DNA of 64,000 nt, taken from Jiangella muralis (GTDB taxonomy: Bacteria > Actinomycetota > Actinomycetes > Jiangellales > Jiangellaceae). Location: positions 164,176-228,175 of the forward strand of contig NZ_KQ434751.1 of assembly GCF_001270745.1 (NCBI RefSeq), given 5' to 3'. The position numbers were made by a program, and so were the translations under genes. Each line of letters opens with the position of its first letter. Position 1 is the first letter of the stretch. Below are positions 1 to 8,575 of the stretch, in pieces. The notes under the pieces are model-generated. The model worked only from the letters and a program-made list of their open reading frames with translations. It was not told the DNA's origin and made no database searches.

Positions 1-1573
1 CATCAACACCGCGCTGAACACGGCGTTCAGCGGGCTGCCGGTGCCAGTGCTGTTCGTCTGCGAGGACAACGGCATCGGCATCTCCGTCCCGACCCCGCCC
101 GGCTGGATCGAGACGTCCTACGGGTCGCGGCCCGGCCTCACCTACGTCCAGGCCGACGGCGCGGATACCCGGACGGCGCTCACCGCCGCGCGGCGGGCGG
201 CCGGCTACGTCCGCGAGCAGCGCCAGCCCGCCTTCCTGCACCTGCGCACCGTCCGCTACCTCGGGCACGCCGGCAGCGACGCCGAGATCGGCTACCGCAC
301 GCCGGCCGAGATCGCCGCCGACCACGCCCGCGACCCGATCCTCGGCACCGCCCGCGCGCTGGTCGGGTCGGGAGCGGCGACGCCGGCGGAGCTGATCGCC
401 CGCTACCGCGAGCTGCGTGCCGAGGTCGACGCCGTCGCGAACGACCTGGAGGGCGCCCGCACGCTCGGCTCGGCGACGGAGATCGTCGCACCGCTCGCCC
501 CCCGCACCCCCGACGCCGTCGCCCGGGCCGCCGCCGGCCTGTACGACGAGGCCCGCGCGGAGCAGCCGGCGACGCTGGCGGAGTCGATCAACGCGACGCT
601 GTCGGCCGCCCTCGAGCGCGACCGCCGGGTGGTCGTGTTCGGCGAGGACGTCGGGCGCAAGGGCGGCGTGTACGGCGTCACCCGTGGCCTGGCCCGCAAG
701 CACGGTCGCGCCCGGGTGTTCGACACCCTGCTGGACGAGCAGTCGATCCTCGGCCTCGGGCTGGGCGCCGGGCTCGCCGGGCTGGTCCCCGTCCCGGAGA
801 TCCAGTACCTCGCCTACCTGCACAACGCCGAGGACCAGCTGCGCGGCGAGGCGGCGTCGCTGGCGTTCTTCTCCACCGGGCAGTACCGCAACCCGCTGGT
901 CGTCCGCATCGCCGGGCTCGCCTACCAGCGCGGCTTCGGCGGGCACTTCCACAACGACAACGGCGTCGCGGTGCTGCGCGACATCCCCGGCCTGGTGGTC
1001 GCCTGCCCGTCCCGCGGCGACGACGCGGCGGCCATGCTGCGCAGTTGCCTGGCCGCGGCCGCCGTCGACGGGACGGTGTCGGCGTTCCTCGAACCGATCG
1101 CGCTCTACCACACCCGTGACCTGCATCAGGACGGCGACGGCGGCTGGCTCGCGGCCGACACCGGCGAGCATGCGCCGATCGGCCGGGCTCGTCTGCACGG
1201 CGCGGGCTCTGATCTCACCATCGTCACGTTCGGCAACGGCGTGCCGATGAGCCTGCGGGTCGCGCAGCGGCTGGCCGAGCGGCGCATCAGCGCCCAGGTG
1301 CTGGACCTGCGCTGGCTGGCGCCACTGCCGGTCGAGGACATCGTCCGCGAAGCGAACCTCACTGGGAAGGTGCTGGTGGCCGACGAGACCCGGCACTCCG
1401 GCGGGGTCGGCGAAGGGGTCGTCACGGCGCTGGTGGAGTCTGGGTACGACGGCCGCATCGCCCGCGTCGCCAGCCACGACAGCTTCGTGCCACTAGGTGA
1501 CGCCGCGACCCACGTGCTGCTCGGCGAGCACCACATCGAGACGGCCGCCGTCGAGCTGGCCGAGAAGGAGTGA
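1..1573 (+). CDS. Fused E1 alpha/beta subunit of a 2-oxo acid dehydrogenase, 5' end missing
   Basis: Thiamine-diphosphate-dependent E1 that decarboxylates a 2-oxo acid and passes the acyl group to a lipoyl E2. The frame is open from base 2, so the gene starts before the window; 523 residues are visible. The first 170 or so residues are the end of an alpha-type domain, entering at the tail of the ThDP motif (EDNGIGIS). After a linker, a beta-type domain begins near base 580 (ESINATLS, FGEDVG) and includes the RGFGGHFHNDN segment typical of branched-chain and pyruvate E1 beta. Alpha and beta fused in one chain is a known actinobacterial arrangement. The next gene starts 1 nt after the stop and is glutaryl-CoA-dehydrogenase-like, so 2-oxoadipate is a conceivable substrate, but branched-chain 2-oxo acids or pyruvate cannot be excluded. 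Family assignment is firm; substrate is inference. Confidence 0.9.
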   Translation, partial: INTALNTAFSGLPVPVLFVCEDNGIGISVPTPPGWIETSYGSRPGLTYVQADGADTRTALTAARRAAGYVREQRQPAFLHLRTVRYLGHAGSDAEIGYRTPAEIAADHARDPILGTARALVGSGAATPAELIARYRELRAEVDAVANDLEGARTLGSATEIVAPLAPRTPDAVARAAAGLYDEARAEQPATLAESINATLSAALERDRRVVVFGEDVGRKGGVYGVTRGLARKHGRARVFDTLLDEQSILGLGLGAGLAGLVPVPEIQYLAYLHNAEDQLRGEAASLAFFSTGQYRNPLVVRIAGLAYQRGFGGHFHNDNGVAVLRDIPGLVVACPSRGDDAAAMLRSCLAAAAVDGTVSAFLEPIALYHTRDLHQDGDGGWLAADTGEHAPIGRARLHGAGSDLTIVTFGNGVPMSLRVAQRLAERRISAQVLDLRWLAPLPVEDIVREANLTGKVLVADETRHSGGVGEGVVTALVESGYDGRIARVASHDSFVPLGDAATHVLLGEHHIETAAVELAEKE

Positions 1574-1574
1574 C

Positions 1575-2747
1575 ATGACCTCGCCCCTGGAGCTGCTGAG
1601 CGTCGATCACCTGCTCAGCGAGGAGGAGCGCGACCTGCGCGACGCCGTCGCCCACTTCGTCGACGACCGGGTGCGCCCGTCGATCGCGGACTGGTACGAG
1701 GACGGGCTGTCCGAGAGCGCGGTGCGTGAGCTCGCCCTCGAGGCCGGGAAGCTCGGGCTGCTCGGCATGCACCTCACCGGGTACGGCTGCGCCGGCACGA
1801 ACGCCGTCTCGTATGGCCTCGCCTGCATGGAGCTGGAGGCCGGCGACTCCGGCGTCCGGTCGCTGGTGTCGGTGCAGGGGTCGCTGGCGATGTTCGCGAT
1901 CTGGAAGTTCGGGTCCGAGGAGCAGAAGCAGCACTGGCTGCCGGGGATGGCGGCCGGCGAGCTGATCGGCTGCTTCGGGCTGACCGAGCCCGACTTCGGC
2001 TCGAACCCGGCCGGCATGCGCACCCGCGCCCGCCGCGACGGCGACGACTGGGTGCTCGACGGCACCAAGATGTGGATCACCAACGGCTCCGTCGCCGACG
2101 TCGCCGTCGTCTGGGCCCGCTGCGACGACGACAAGGTGCGCGGCTTCCTCGTCCCGGCGGGGACGCCCGGGTTCACCGCACCGAAGATCGGCAAGAAGCT
2201 GTCGCTGCGCGCCTCGGTGACCAGCGAGCTGGTGCTGGAGGGCGTCCGGCTGCCGGCGTCGGCCGTCCTGCCTGAGGTGTCCAGCCTGCGCGGCCCGCTG
2301 TCGTGCCTGAACGAGGCCCGGTTCGGCATCGTGTTCGGCGCGCTCGGCGCGGCCCGCGACTGCCTGGCCGCGGCGATCTCCTACGCGCAGACGCGCGAGG
2401 TGTTCGACCGGCCGCTGGCGTCGTTCCAGCTCACCCAGGCCAAACTGGCCGACATGGCGCTGGAGCTGCAGAAGGGCTACCTGCTCGCGCTGCACCTCGG
2501 CCGGCTCAAGGACGCGGGGACGCTGCGGCCCGAGCAGGTGAGTCTCGGCAAGCTGAACAACGTCCGGGAGGCGCTGGCCATCGCCCGCGAGTGCCGCACC
2601 ATCCTCGGCGCCAACGGCATCACGCTGGAGTACCCGGTGCTGCGCCACGCCAACAACCTCGAGTCGGTGCTGACGTACGAGGGCACCAGCGAGGTGCACC
2701 AGTTGGTCATCGGCCAGGCCCTGACCGGCCAGAGCGCCTTCAGTTGA
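1575..2747 (+). CDS. Acyl-CoA dehydrogenase, glutaryl-CoA dehydrogenase type
   Basis: FAD flavoprotein of 390 residues, the usual family length. The middle domain carries CFGLTEPDFGSNP and WITNG. The C-terminal helical domain has TYEGTSEVH, where the Glu (about residue 369) is the catalytic base at the position used by glutaryl-CoA dehydrogenases. KIGKKLSLRAS and VADVAVVWAR also resemble that subgroup, which oxidises and decarboxylates glutaryl-CoA to crotonyl-CoA in lysine and tryptophan breakdown. The ATG at 1575 directly follows the E1 stop, so the two genes are co-transcribed and probably translationally coupled. The 3' end overlaps the convergent gene by 8 bp. Another short-chain acyl-CoA dehydrogenase specificity is possible. 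Confidence 0.88.
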   Translation: MTSPLELLSVDHLLSEEERDLRDAVAHFVDDRVRPSIADWYEDGLSESAVRELALEAGKLGLLGMHLTGYGCAGTNAVSYGLACMELEAGDSGVRSLVSVQGSLAMFAIWKFGSEEQKQHWLPGMAAGELIGCFGLTEPDFGSNPAGMRTRARRDGDDWVLDGTKMWITNGSVADVAVVWARCDDDKVRGFLVPAGTPGFTAPKIGKKLSLRASVTSELVLEGVRLPASAVLPEVSSLRGPLSCLNEARFGIVFGALGAARDCLAAAISYAQTREVFDRPLASFQLTQAKLADMALELQKGYLLALHLGRLKDAGTLRPEQVSLGKLNNVREALAIARECRTILGANGITLEYPVLRHANNLESVLTYEGTSEVHQLVIGQALTGQSAFS

Positions 2748-3564
2748 GGCCGTCGTCGCGGCTCGGGGATTGGTGGCCGGCGGCCGCCGTCAGAGCGGTC
2801 AGGATGGCGTCGTAGAGTGCGCGGCTCAGTCGCTCATGGGAGGTTCGTGCCACCTGGTCCTCGAGCCACACGTCGTTCCACGACCCCATGCCTCCGAACA
2901 CCCACGCCTGAACGGCCGCGGCGGCCAGCTGCCGGAGCTGGAGTGGGCTCTGCTCCGGAAGGATGTCACCGTGGTATGGGGCCACGGGTTCCTCGTCGTC
3001 GAGCAGCGCCTGTGCTCGGGTGAACCACTCTGACCATTCGCCCAGGCCGGCGTCCTCGGCGAATCGTCCGATCTCGTCGAGAGCGGCCAGCAGCGTCGAC
3101 CGGGCGGCGTCGGCGGCCGGAACAGCCGGCTGCCACCCGTGCGCGGGCCCGCTCGTCGCGGCGAGGTCCCAGACCCGTGAGTCCGGTGCGTTGCGATCGC
3201 CGACGGTCCACGCGATGGTCCAGAGTGCCGCCGCGTCGCCGGTGGCGAGCAGACCCCAACTCCCGCCGTTGGCGAAGGCCGACGTGACCTGGAGCGGAGG
3301 GGCGCCGGGCATCGGTGGCCGGCTGACCAGGACGAGCCTGTCGGCACCGCCTCGGCGCAGTGCCACCAGCCAGTCCGCGGTGCCGTGCGCCGTCCTGCCA
3401 GGACCCAGGATCCCTGGCCGCCCGACATCGACGTTCAGAAGGCGGACGTACCGGAAGCACGAGTTGGCTTCGAGCAGCTCGGGCGGCGGCTGTGTGCCGG
3501 GCGTAGCCAGCCACCGTGAGCCGTGCGCGGCCATGGCCGTGATCGCCGCGAGCTCCCCGTTCAC
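2740..3564 (-). CDS. Protein of unknown function (274 aa)
   Basis: I do not recognise this protein. It starts with GTG at 3564, only 1 nt after the TGA of the Lrp-type regulator, so the two form one transcription unit. It has no signal peptide or membrane segment. It is Trp-rich (for example GSWNDVWLED near the C-terminus and WTIAWTVGD mid-chain) and looks like a soluble cytoplasmic protein. The 3' end overlaps the acyl-CoA dehydrogenase gene by 8 bp, tail to tail. Codon usage matches the neighbours, so recent transfer is not indicated. Confidence 0.7.
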   Translation of the reverse strand: MNGELAAITAMAAHGSRWLATPGTQPPPELLEANSCFRYVRLLNVDVGRPGILGPGRTAHGTADWLVALRRGGADRLVLVSRPPMPGAPPLQVTSAFANGGSWGLLATGDAAALWTIAWTVGDRNAPDSRVWDLAATSGPAHGWQPAVPAADAARSTLLAALDEIGRFAEDAGLGEWSEWFTRAQALLDDEEPVAPYHGDILPEQSPLQLRQLAAAAVQAWVFGGMGSWNDVWLEDQVARTSHERLSRALYDAILTALTAAAGHQSPSRDDGLN

Positions 3565-3565
3565 G

Positions 3566-4006
3566 TCAGGCCGTCATCGGGCGGTTCTCGTACGGCGTCG
3601 ACAGCACGATGGTGGTGCGGGTGGTCACGTTCGCCGACGAGCGGATGCGGGCCAGCAGGTCCTCGAGGTCGGCGGGGCGGCCGACCCGCACCTTGAGGAT
3701 GTAGCTCTCGTCGCCGGCGACGGAGTAGCAGGCCTCGATCTCCGGCACGCCGGCCAGCCGGTCCGGCGAGTCGTCGGCCTGGCTGGGGTCGATCGGCTTG
3801 ATGGAGATGAACGCCGTCAGCGGCAGCCCGACCGCCTCGTGGTCGACGACGACGGAATAGCCGCGGATGACACCGCGCTCCTCGAGCCGGCGGACCCGCT
3901 GGTGCACGGCCGACGTGGACAGGCCGGTGGACTTGCCGAGATCGGTGTAGCTCATCCGGCCGTCCCGCATCAGCAACGCCACGATCTTCCTGTCGATGTC
4001 CTCCAC
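3566..4006 (-). CDS. Lrp/AsnC family transcriptional regulator
   Basis: A 146-residue feast/famine-type regulator. Residues 1-60 form the winged helix-turn-helix (MEDIDRKIV, then STSAVHQRVRRLEERGVI). Residues 65-140 form the RAM/AsnC ligand-binding and oligomerisation domain (PEIEACYSVAGDESYILKV). Such proteins respond to amino acids or related small molecules. It is transcribed divergently from the PLP-dependent enzyme at 4069, the usual geometry for an Lrp regulator and its target. GTG at 4006 is preceded by TAGAGT with a 6-nt spacer, which suggests a leaderless transcript. The effector is unknown. Confidence 0.9.
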   Translation of the reverse strand: MEDIDRKIVALLMRDGRMSYTDLGKSTGLSTSAVHQRVRRLEERGVIRGYSVVVDHEAVGLPLTAFISIKPIDPSQADDSPDRLAGVPEIEACYSVAGDESYILKVRVGRPADLEDLLARIRSSANVTTRTTIVLSTPYENRPMTA

Positions 4007-4068
4007 GTGTGCACTCTAGCGGCGACCTCGTTCGTACCGCGTCCGCGCCACGCTGGCACGATGTCGGT

Positions 4069-5106
4069 ATGGACCTGGCCGCAGCACGCTCCCTCTTCTC
4101 CCCCGAACCGGGCTGGCTGAACACCGCGAGCTACGGACTGCCCCCGTCGACGGCGTGGACGGCGCTGCAGAAGGCGCTGGACGAGTGGCGGCACGGGCGG
4201 GTGTCGTGGGAGGGGTGGGGCGAGTCGACGGCGCGGGCGCGGGCGGCGTTCGCGCGGCTGGTGCGGGCCGACGAGCACGACGTCACGACGGGCGCGCAGG
4301 TGTCGCAGCTGGTCGGCCTGCTGGCGGCGTCGGTGCCCGACGGGACGGTCGTGCTGGCGCCCGAGGAGGACTTCACGTCCCTGCTGTTCCCGTGGCTGGC
4401 GCAGGCGCATCGCGGCGTCGAGGTGCGGACGATGCCGGCGGCGGGCCTGGCCGCGGCGGTGACGCCCGACGTCGACGTGGTCGCGTTCAGCGTCGTGCAG
4501 TCCGCCAGCGGGATCGTCGCGGATGTCGACGGCGTGCTGGCCGCGGCGCGGGCGGCCGGCGCCGTCACCGTCGCCGACGCGACCCAGGCGGTGGGGTGGC
4601 TGCCGATCGACGCACGTCGATTCGACGCCCTCGTGGCCGGGGGCTACAAGTGGCAGCTGTCGCCGCGGGGTACGGCGTTCCTGGTGACGACGGCGGAGCT
4701 GCGGTCCCGGGTGGTGCCGTCGCAGGCGGGATGGTGGGCGGGCGACGATCCGCACGGGTCGTACTACGGGCCGCCGCTGCGGCTGGCGTCCGACGCCCGG
4801 CGGCTGGACCTGTCGCCGGCGTGGTTCTCGTGGGTCGGCGCGGCGCCGGCGCTGGAACTGCTGGACGCGGTGACCGTCGAGGCCGTCCACGACTGGAACG
4901 TCGGGCTGGCGAACCGGTTCCGGACCGGTCTGGGGCTGCCGCCGGGCGACTCCGCGATCGTGTCGGTGGACGTCCCCGGAGCCGAGCGGCGGCTGGAAGC
5001 GGCCGGGGTGCGGGCGGCGGTGCGCGGCGGCCGGCTGCGGGTGTCGTTCCACCTGTACTCGTCCGAGGCCGATGCCGACCTCGCCGTCACGGCGCTGACC
5101 AGCTAA
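4069..5106 (+). CDS. Class-V-fold aminotransferase / cysteine-desulfurase-like PLP enzyme
   Basis: PLP-dependent fold-type I protein of 345 residues in the class V group (cysteine desulfurase, kynureninase, isopenicillin-N epimerase-like). GGYKWQLSP carries the Schiff-base lysine (K194), and VADATQAVG carries the Asp (D170) that contacts the pyridine nitrogen. The N-terminal LNTASYGLPP is typical of the class. The ATG at 4069 is chosen because the upstream in-frame ATG lies inside the Lrp promoter region. Divergent transcription from the Lrp gene suggests control by that regulator. No cysteine-rich active loop of a NifS-type desulfurase is visible, so amino-acid catabolism is more likely than sulfur mobilisation; the substrate is unknown. 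Confidence 0.85.
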   Translation: MDLAAARSLFSPEPGWLNTASYGLPPSTAWTALQKALDEWRHGRVSWEGWGESTARARAAFARLVRADEHDVTTGAQVSQLVGLLAASVPDGTVVLAPEEDFTSLLFPWLAQAHRGVEVRTMPAAGLAAAVTPDVDVVAFSVVQSASGIVADVDGVLAAARAAGAVTVADATQAVGWLPIDARRFDALVAGGYKWQLSPRGTAFLVTTAELRSRVVPSQAGWWAGDDPHGSYYGPPLRLASDARRLDLSPAWFSWVGAAPALELLDAVTVEAVHDWNVGLANRFRTGLGLPPGDSAIVSVDVPGAERRLEAAGVRAAVRGGRLRVSFHLYSSEADADLAVTALTS

Positions 5107-5138
5107 CTGTCACATCGTCGCGGCTGCATCCGTCCCGT

Positions 5139-5160
5139 TGTCGGACCCGGCGGGCAGACT
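5139..5160 (+). promoter_or_regulatory. Possible RecA-NDp/PafBC-like promoter, weak match
   Basis: TGTCG at 5139-5143 (part of TTGTCGGAC from 5138) is followed after 11 nt by CAGACT at 5155-5160. The upstream half matches the TTGTCRGTG consensus at 7 of 9 positions, but the -10 box lacks the first T of TANNNT. It would start transcription about 35 nt before the FAD oxidase ATG, leaving room for its GGAG ribosome site. Confidence 0.3.
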
Positions 5161-5203
5161 GTAACCCCGGGCACCGATATCACTGCTTCGGATGGAGAGT
5201 CCC

Positions 5204-6556
5204 ATGATCGACCTCGACGGTTTCCGCTCGACCCTCGGTGGCCGCGCCTACGCGCCCGGCGACGACGGCTTCGACGACGTGCGGCAGCCGTGGAACCTGT
5301 CCATCGACCAGCGTCCCGCGGTCGTCGTGGTGGCCGAGACCGCCGCCGACGTGCAGGCCGCGGTCCGGCTGGCGCGTGAGAACGGCGTGCCGTTCTCGGT
5401 CCAGTCCTCCGGCCACGGCGCGGTGCGACCCAACGACGACGGCGTGCTGCTCAACGTCACGCGGCTCACCGGGGTCGACGTCGATCCCGGGCGCAAGGTG
5501 GCCCGCATCGACGCCGGCGCCCGCTGGCGTGGCGTCCTCGAGGTGGCCGCGCCGCATCAGCTGGCCGGGCTGTCCGGCACCGCGCCCACCGTCGGCGCCG
5601 TCGGCTACACCTTGGGCGGCGGCATCGGCCTGCTGATGCGCCGCTTCGGCTTCGCCGCCGACAGCGTGGTCGCCGCCGACGTCGTCACGGCCGACGGCTC
5701 GCTGGTGCGGGCCAGCCACGACGAGAACCCCGACCTGCTGTGGGCGCTCAAGGGCGGCGGCGGCAACTTCGGCGTCGTCACGTCGCTGGAGGTACGGCTC
5801 TACGACGTCCCGGCGGTGCACAACGGCTCGCTGATGTACCCGGGCGCGCGGGCCGCCGAGGTGCTGCGCGCGTGGGCCGACTGGACCGGCCAGGTCTCCG
5901 ACGACGTCACGTCCGCCGTCATGGTCATGACGTTCCCGCCCATCCCGGCGGTGCCCGAGCCGCTGCGTGGCCAGCAGGTCGCCGCTCTCCGGGCCACCAT
6001 CGCCGGCGACGACGGGTCGGTGCTCGAGCCGCTGCTGGCGGCGCTCGGCGAGCCTCTCATGGGCGGTTTCCGCCCGCAGACGTACCTCGAGGCGGCGCTG
6101 TCCGGCAGCGAGCCCACCGACCCCATGCCGACGTCCGGGCGCAGCACCGGCGTGGCCGGGCTGACCGACGCCGCCATCGACGGGCTGCTCGAGCTGGTGG
6201 CGCCGGGTTCACCGGTCCCGGGCGTCGACATCCGGCACCTCGGCGGCGCGGCGGCGAAGGAGCAGGACAGCCCGCTCTCCCACCGCGACACCCCGTACAT
6301 CGCGGCGGCCAACGCGCTGGCCGCGACGCCCGAGCAGCGCGCCACCGTCCAGCAACGCCTCGACGACGGGTTCGCCGGGCTGGCGGCACACACGCGTCCG
6401 TTCGGCGCGCTGAACTTCGTCGGCGCCGGCTCCACCCCTGAGGTGGTGCGGTCCGCCTTCTCCGACGGCGCCTGGCAGCGGCTGCGCGAGGTCAAGCGCA
6501 CCTGGGACCCGGACAACGTGTTCCGGTTCACCCACAACATCCCGCCAGCCGACTGA
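5204..6556 (+). CDS. FAD-linked oxidase, berberine-bridge-enzyme type
   Basis: Flavin oxidase of 450 residues. The N-terminal half is a PP-loop FAD domain: SSGHGA carries the His (H71) that is attached to FAD in this family, followed by GTAPTVG and LGGGIGLLMRRFG. The second cysteinyl-FAD site of bicovalent members is Ala here, so single attachment is expected. The C-terminus ends in WDPDNVFRFTHN, the BBE signature. ATG 5204 is preferred over ATG 5192 because GGAG at 5194-5197 gives a well-spaced ribosome site. The substrate (a sugar, alkaloid-like or aromatic compound) is unknown. The last 16 codons lie inside a 240-bp tandem duplication, so a second copy of the gene end sits at 6746-6796. 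Confidence 0.9.
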   Translation: MIDLDGFRSTLGGRAYAPGDDGFDDVRQPWNLSIDQRPAVVVVAETAADVQAAVRLARENGVPFSVQSSGHGAVRPNDDGVLLNVTRLTGVDVDPGRKVARIDAGARWRGVLEVAAPHQLAGLSGTAPTVGAVGYTLGGGIGLLMRRFGFAADSVVAADVVTADGSLVRASHDENPDLLWALKGGGGNFGVVTSLEVRLYDVPAVHNGSLMYPGARAAEVLRAWADWTGQVSDDVTSAVMVMTFPPIPAVPEPLRGQQVAALRATIAGDDGSVLEPLLAALGEPLMGGFRPQTYLEAALSGSEPTDPMPTSGRSTGVAGLTDAAIDGLLELVAPGSPVPGVDIRHLGGAAAKEQDSPLSHRDTPYIAAANALAATPEQRATVQQRLDDGFAGLAAHTRPFGALNFVGAGSTPEVVRSAFSDGAWQRLREVKRTWDPDNVFRFTHNIPPAD

Positions 6557-6629
6557 GCGGGCCGCCCCACCGGCCACCCGAGCAGGCCGCCTGCCGACGC
6601 CGGCCGGGTGCGGCATTGCCGTTGCGGCG

Positions 6630-6666
6630 GGTGACACCAACGCCAACAGTTGGCGCTGGTGTCACC
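6630..6666. terminator. Bidirectional terminator-like hairpin, copy 1
   Basis: A 17-nt arm (6630-6646, ending GCCAA), a CAG loop and a 17-nt complementary arm (6650-6666) with one non-Watson-Crick position. It lies between two convergent genes and can serve both strands. There is no U tract, as is usual in actinobacteria. Confidence 0.75.
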
Positions 6667-6869
6667 CGAGCTGAACGGAAGCCAGCCAGCCAAGCGCCGC
6701 GGCGCGCCCGGCGGCGGTTCCTCATTGCGACTGCTCGGCCGCCTCGACCCGGACAACGTGTTCCGGTTCACCCACAACATCCCGCCAGCCGACTGAGCGG
6801 GCCGCCCCACCGGCCACCCGAGCAGGCCGCCTGCCGACGCCGCCCGGGTGCGGCATTGCCGTTGCGGCG

Positions 6870-6906
6870 GGTGACACCAACGCCAACAGTTGGCGCTGGT
6901 GTCACC
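6870..6906. terminator. Bidirectional terminator-like hairpin, copy 2
   Basis: Identical in sequence to the hairpin at 6630-6666 and displaced by exactly 240 bp through the tandem duplication. It is the copy nearest the amidase stop codon. Confidence 0.75.
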
Positions 6907-6961
6907 TGCGCTGAACGGAAGCCAGCCAGCCAAGCGCCGCGGCGCGCCCGGCAGCGGTTCC

Positions 6962-8575
6962 TCACTGCGACTGCTCGGCCGCCTCGGCAGCGGTCAGCCG
7001 CGGACGGGCGGCAGCCGCCGGGCCGCGGGCGGCGGCCGCGCCCACCGGGTCGGCCGGGCGCCGCCAGTGCCAGTCCGTCAGCGCCTGGTACGCCGCCGCC
7101 ACGGCGAGCAGGCGGTCCTCGGCGTACGGGCGGCCGCCCAGGATGGTCCCGATCGGCAGGCCGGCGGAGAAGCCGATCGGCAGCGCCAGCTCCGGCAGCC
7201 CGATGATGTCGAACGGCACCGGCGACGTCTGCACCACGACGTCGCATTGGGCGAACAGCGTATCGAGCACCCGCGTGAGCAGCACCAGCTTGGCCCGCTG
7301 GCCGGTCACATACTCGTCCGCACCCACCAGCGCGCCCTGCAGCCAGCTGGTCAGCGACACCCCGAACAGCCGCAGGTCCTGACGCAGGTACGGCGCGAAC
7401 GGCTCGGCCCGCTCCGGCAGCCTGACGTCGTTGAAGCGGCCGGTCAGCAGGCCCCACTCGTCCGGCAGCGTCACGTCCACCACGGAGACGCCCGAGACGC
7501 CGGCCAGGGTGTCCAGGAACGCCCGCCGCGCCGCCGCCGTCGCGTTCGAACCGGACGTGTACCCGGGGATGACGCCGATCCGGGTCGGCCAGCGCACCGT
7601 CAGCCGCTTCCCGCGGTACACCGGCGTGGCGGCCGCGACGAGGTCGGGCACCGGCGGCAGCCCCTGCGTGCGCGGGTCGGCGGGGTCGGGGCCGGCCATC
7701 GCGGCCAGCATGATCGCCGCGTCCTTCGCGTCGCGGGCCAGCGGGCCGGGATGGTCGCGCGAGTAGGTCAGCGGCACGATCCCGTACAGCGACGCCCGGC
7801 CCATCGTCGGCTTGAGGCCGGTGAGGTTCTGGGCATTCGACGGCGCCGTGATCGAGCCGCCGGTCTGCGTCCCGATCCCCGACGTCGCCAGCCGTGCCGC
7901 CACGGCGGTCGCCGTCCCGGTCGACGAGCCGCCCGGGTTGGTCGACGGGTCGTCCGGCGTCCAGGCGTTCACCGTCGTCACGACGCCGGACGGCGTGGTC
8001 GCACGGGTGGTCGCCAGCGGGCCCATCTGGGTCTTGCCGAGCACGATCCCGCCGGCCGACCGCAGCCGGGCCACCGCGGTCGCGTCGAACGGCGGCACGA
8101 AGCCGGCGAAGACGAACGAGTTCGCCGTCGTCGCCACGCCCTCGGTGTAGTAGTTGTCCTTGATCGCCAGCGGGATCCCGTGCAGCGGCCCGTGGTAGTG
8201 CCCGCGCCGCAGCGCCCGCACCGCGGCCGCCGCCTGCTCCCCCAGCACCAGGTTGAACGCCTGGTAGGTGCCGTCGAACGCGCCGATGCGGTCCAGGTAC
8301 GCCTCCAGCAGCGTCTCCGCCCGCAGCGTCCCGGCCCGCAGCAGGTAGGCCGCCTCCGCGACGGTCAGCTCGGCCGGGTCCGTGAGGGCCTCGGGGCGCG
8401 GCGGCGTGTACGCGTCCGGGTGCGGCCCGGTGCGGCTCCGGACCGCGGCGGGCCCGCCGTACGCCACCCGCGGCAGCCCGACGGTGCCGGCGACGGCCGC
8501 GCCCGCGGACAGCACGGCCATCCGGGCGACGAACGAGCGGCGATCGACCTGGACGTCCTGCGGACCGGCGCTCAT
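6962..8575 (-). CDS. Exported amidase, amidase-signature family
   Basis: A 537-residue amidase with the Ser-cisSer-Lys triad: K139 in AIKDNYY, S217 in GGSSTG and nucleophile S241 in TGGSITAP. The spacings of 78 and 24 residues match characterised members. The N-terminus has a twin-arginine-type signal (DRRSF followed by a hydrophobic stretch to about residue 33), so export by the Tat system encoded at 21-22 kb is likely. The start codon overlaps the stop of the preceding 100-aa gene by 4 bp (ATGA). It hydrolyses amide or ester bonds; the substrate is unknown. Its last codons lie in the 240-bp duplication. Confidence 0.92.
   Translation of the reverse strand: MSAGPQDVQVDRRSFVARMAVLSAGAAVAGTVGLPRVAYGGPAAVRSRTGPHPDAYTPPRPEALTDPAELTVAEAAYLLRAGTLRAETLLEAYLDRIGAFDGTYQAFNLVLGEQAAAAVRALRRGHYHGPLHGIPLAIKDNYYTEGVATTANSFVFAGFVPPFDATAVARLRSAGGIVLGKTQMGPLATTRATTPSGVVTTVNAWTPDDPSTNPGGSSTGTATAVAARLATSGIGTQTGGSITAPSNAQNLTGLKPTMGRASLYGIVPLTYSRDHPGPLARDAKDAAIMLAAMAGPDPADPRTQGLPPVPDLVAAATPVYRGKRLTVRWPTRIGVIPGYTSGSNATAAARRAFLDTLAGVSGVSVVDVTLPDEWGLLTGRFNDVRLPERAEPFAPYLRQDLRLFGVSLTSWLQGALVGADEYVTGQRAKLVLLTRVLDTLFAQCDVVVQTSPVPFDIIGLPELALPIGFSAGLPIGTILGGRPYAEDRLLAVAAAYQALTDWHWRRPADPVGAAAARGPAAAARPRLTAAEAAEQSQ

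Larger units (their letters stand above)
6506..6985. repeat. Tandem duplication, two 240-bp units
   Basis: Unit 1 (6506-6745) and unit 2 (6746-6985) align without gaps with about five substitutions (for example 6603/6843, 6667/6907, 6725/6965). Each unit contains the last codons of the FAD oxidase including its TGA, the intergenic hairpin, and the last codons of the convergent amidase including its stop. The working oxidase end is in unit 1 and the working amidase end is in unit 2; the inner copies are orphans. This explains the whole 405-base gap between the two genes. Confidence 0.97.
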
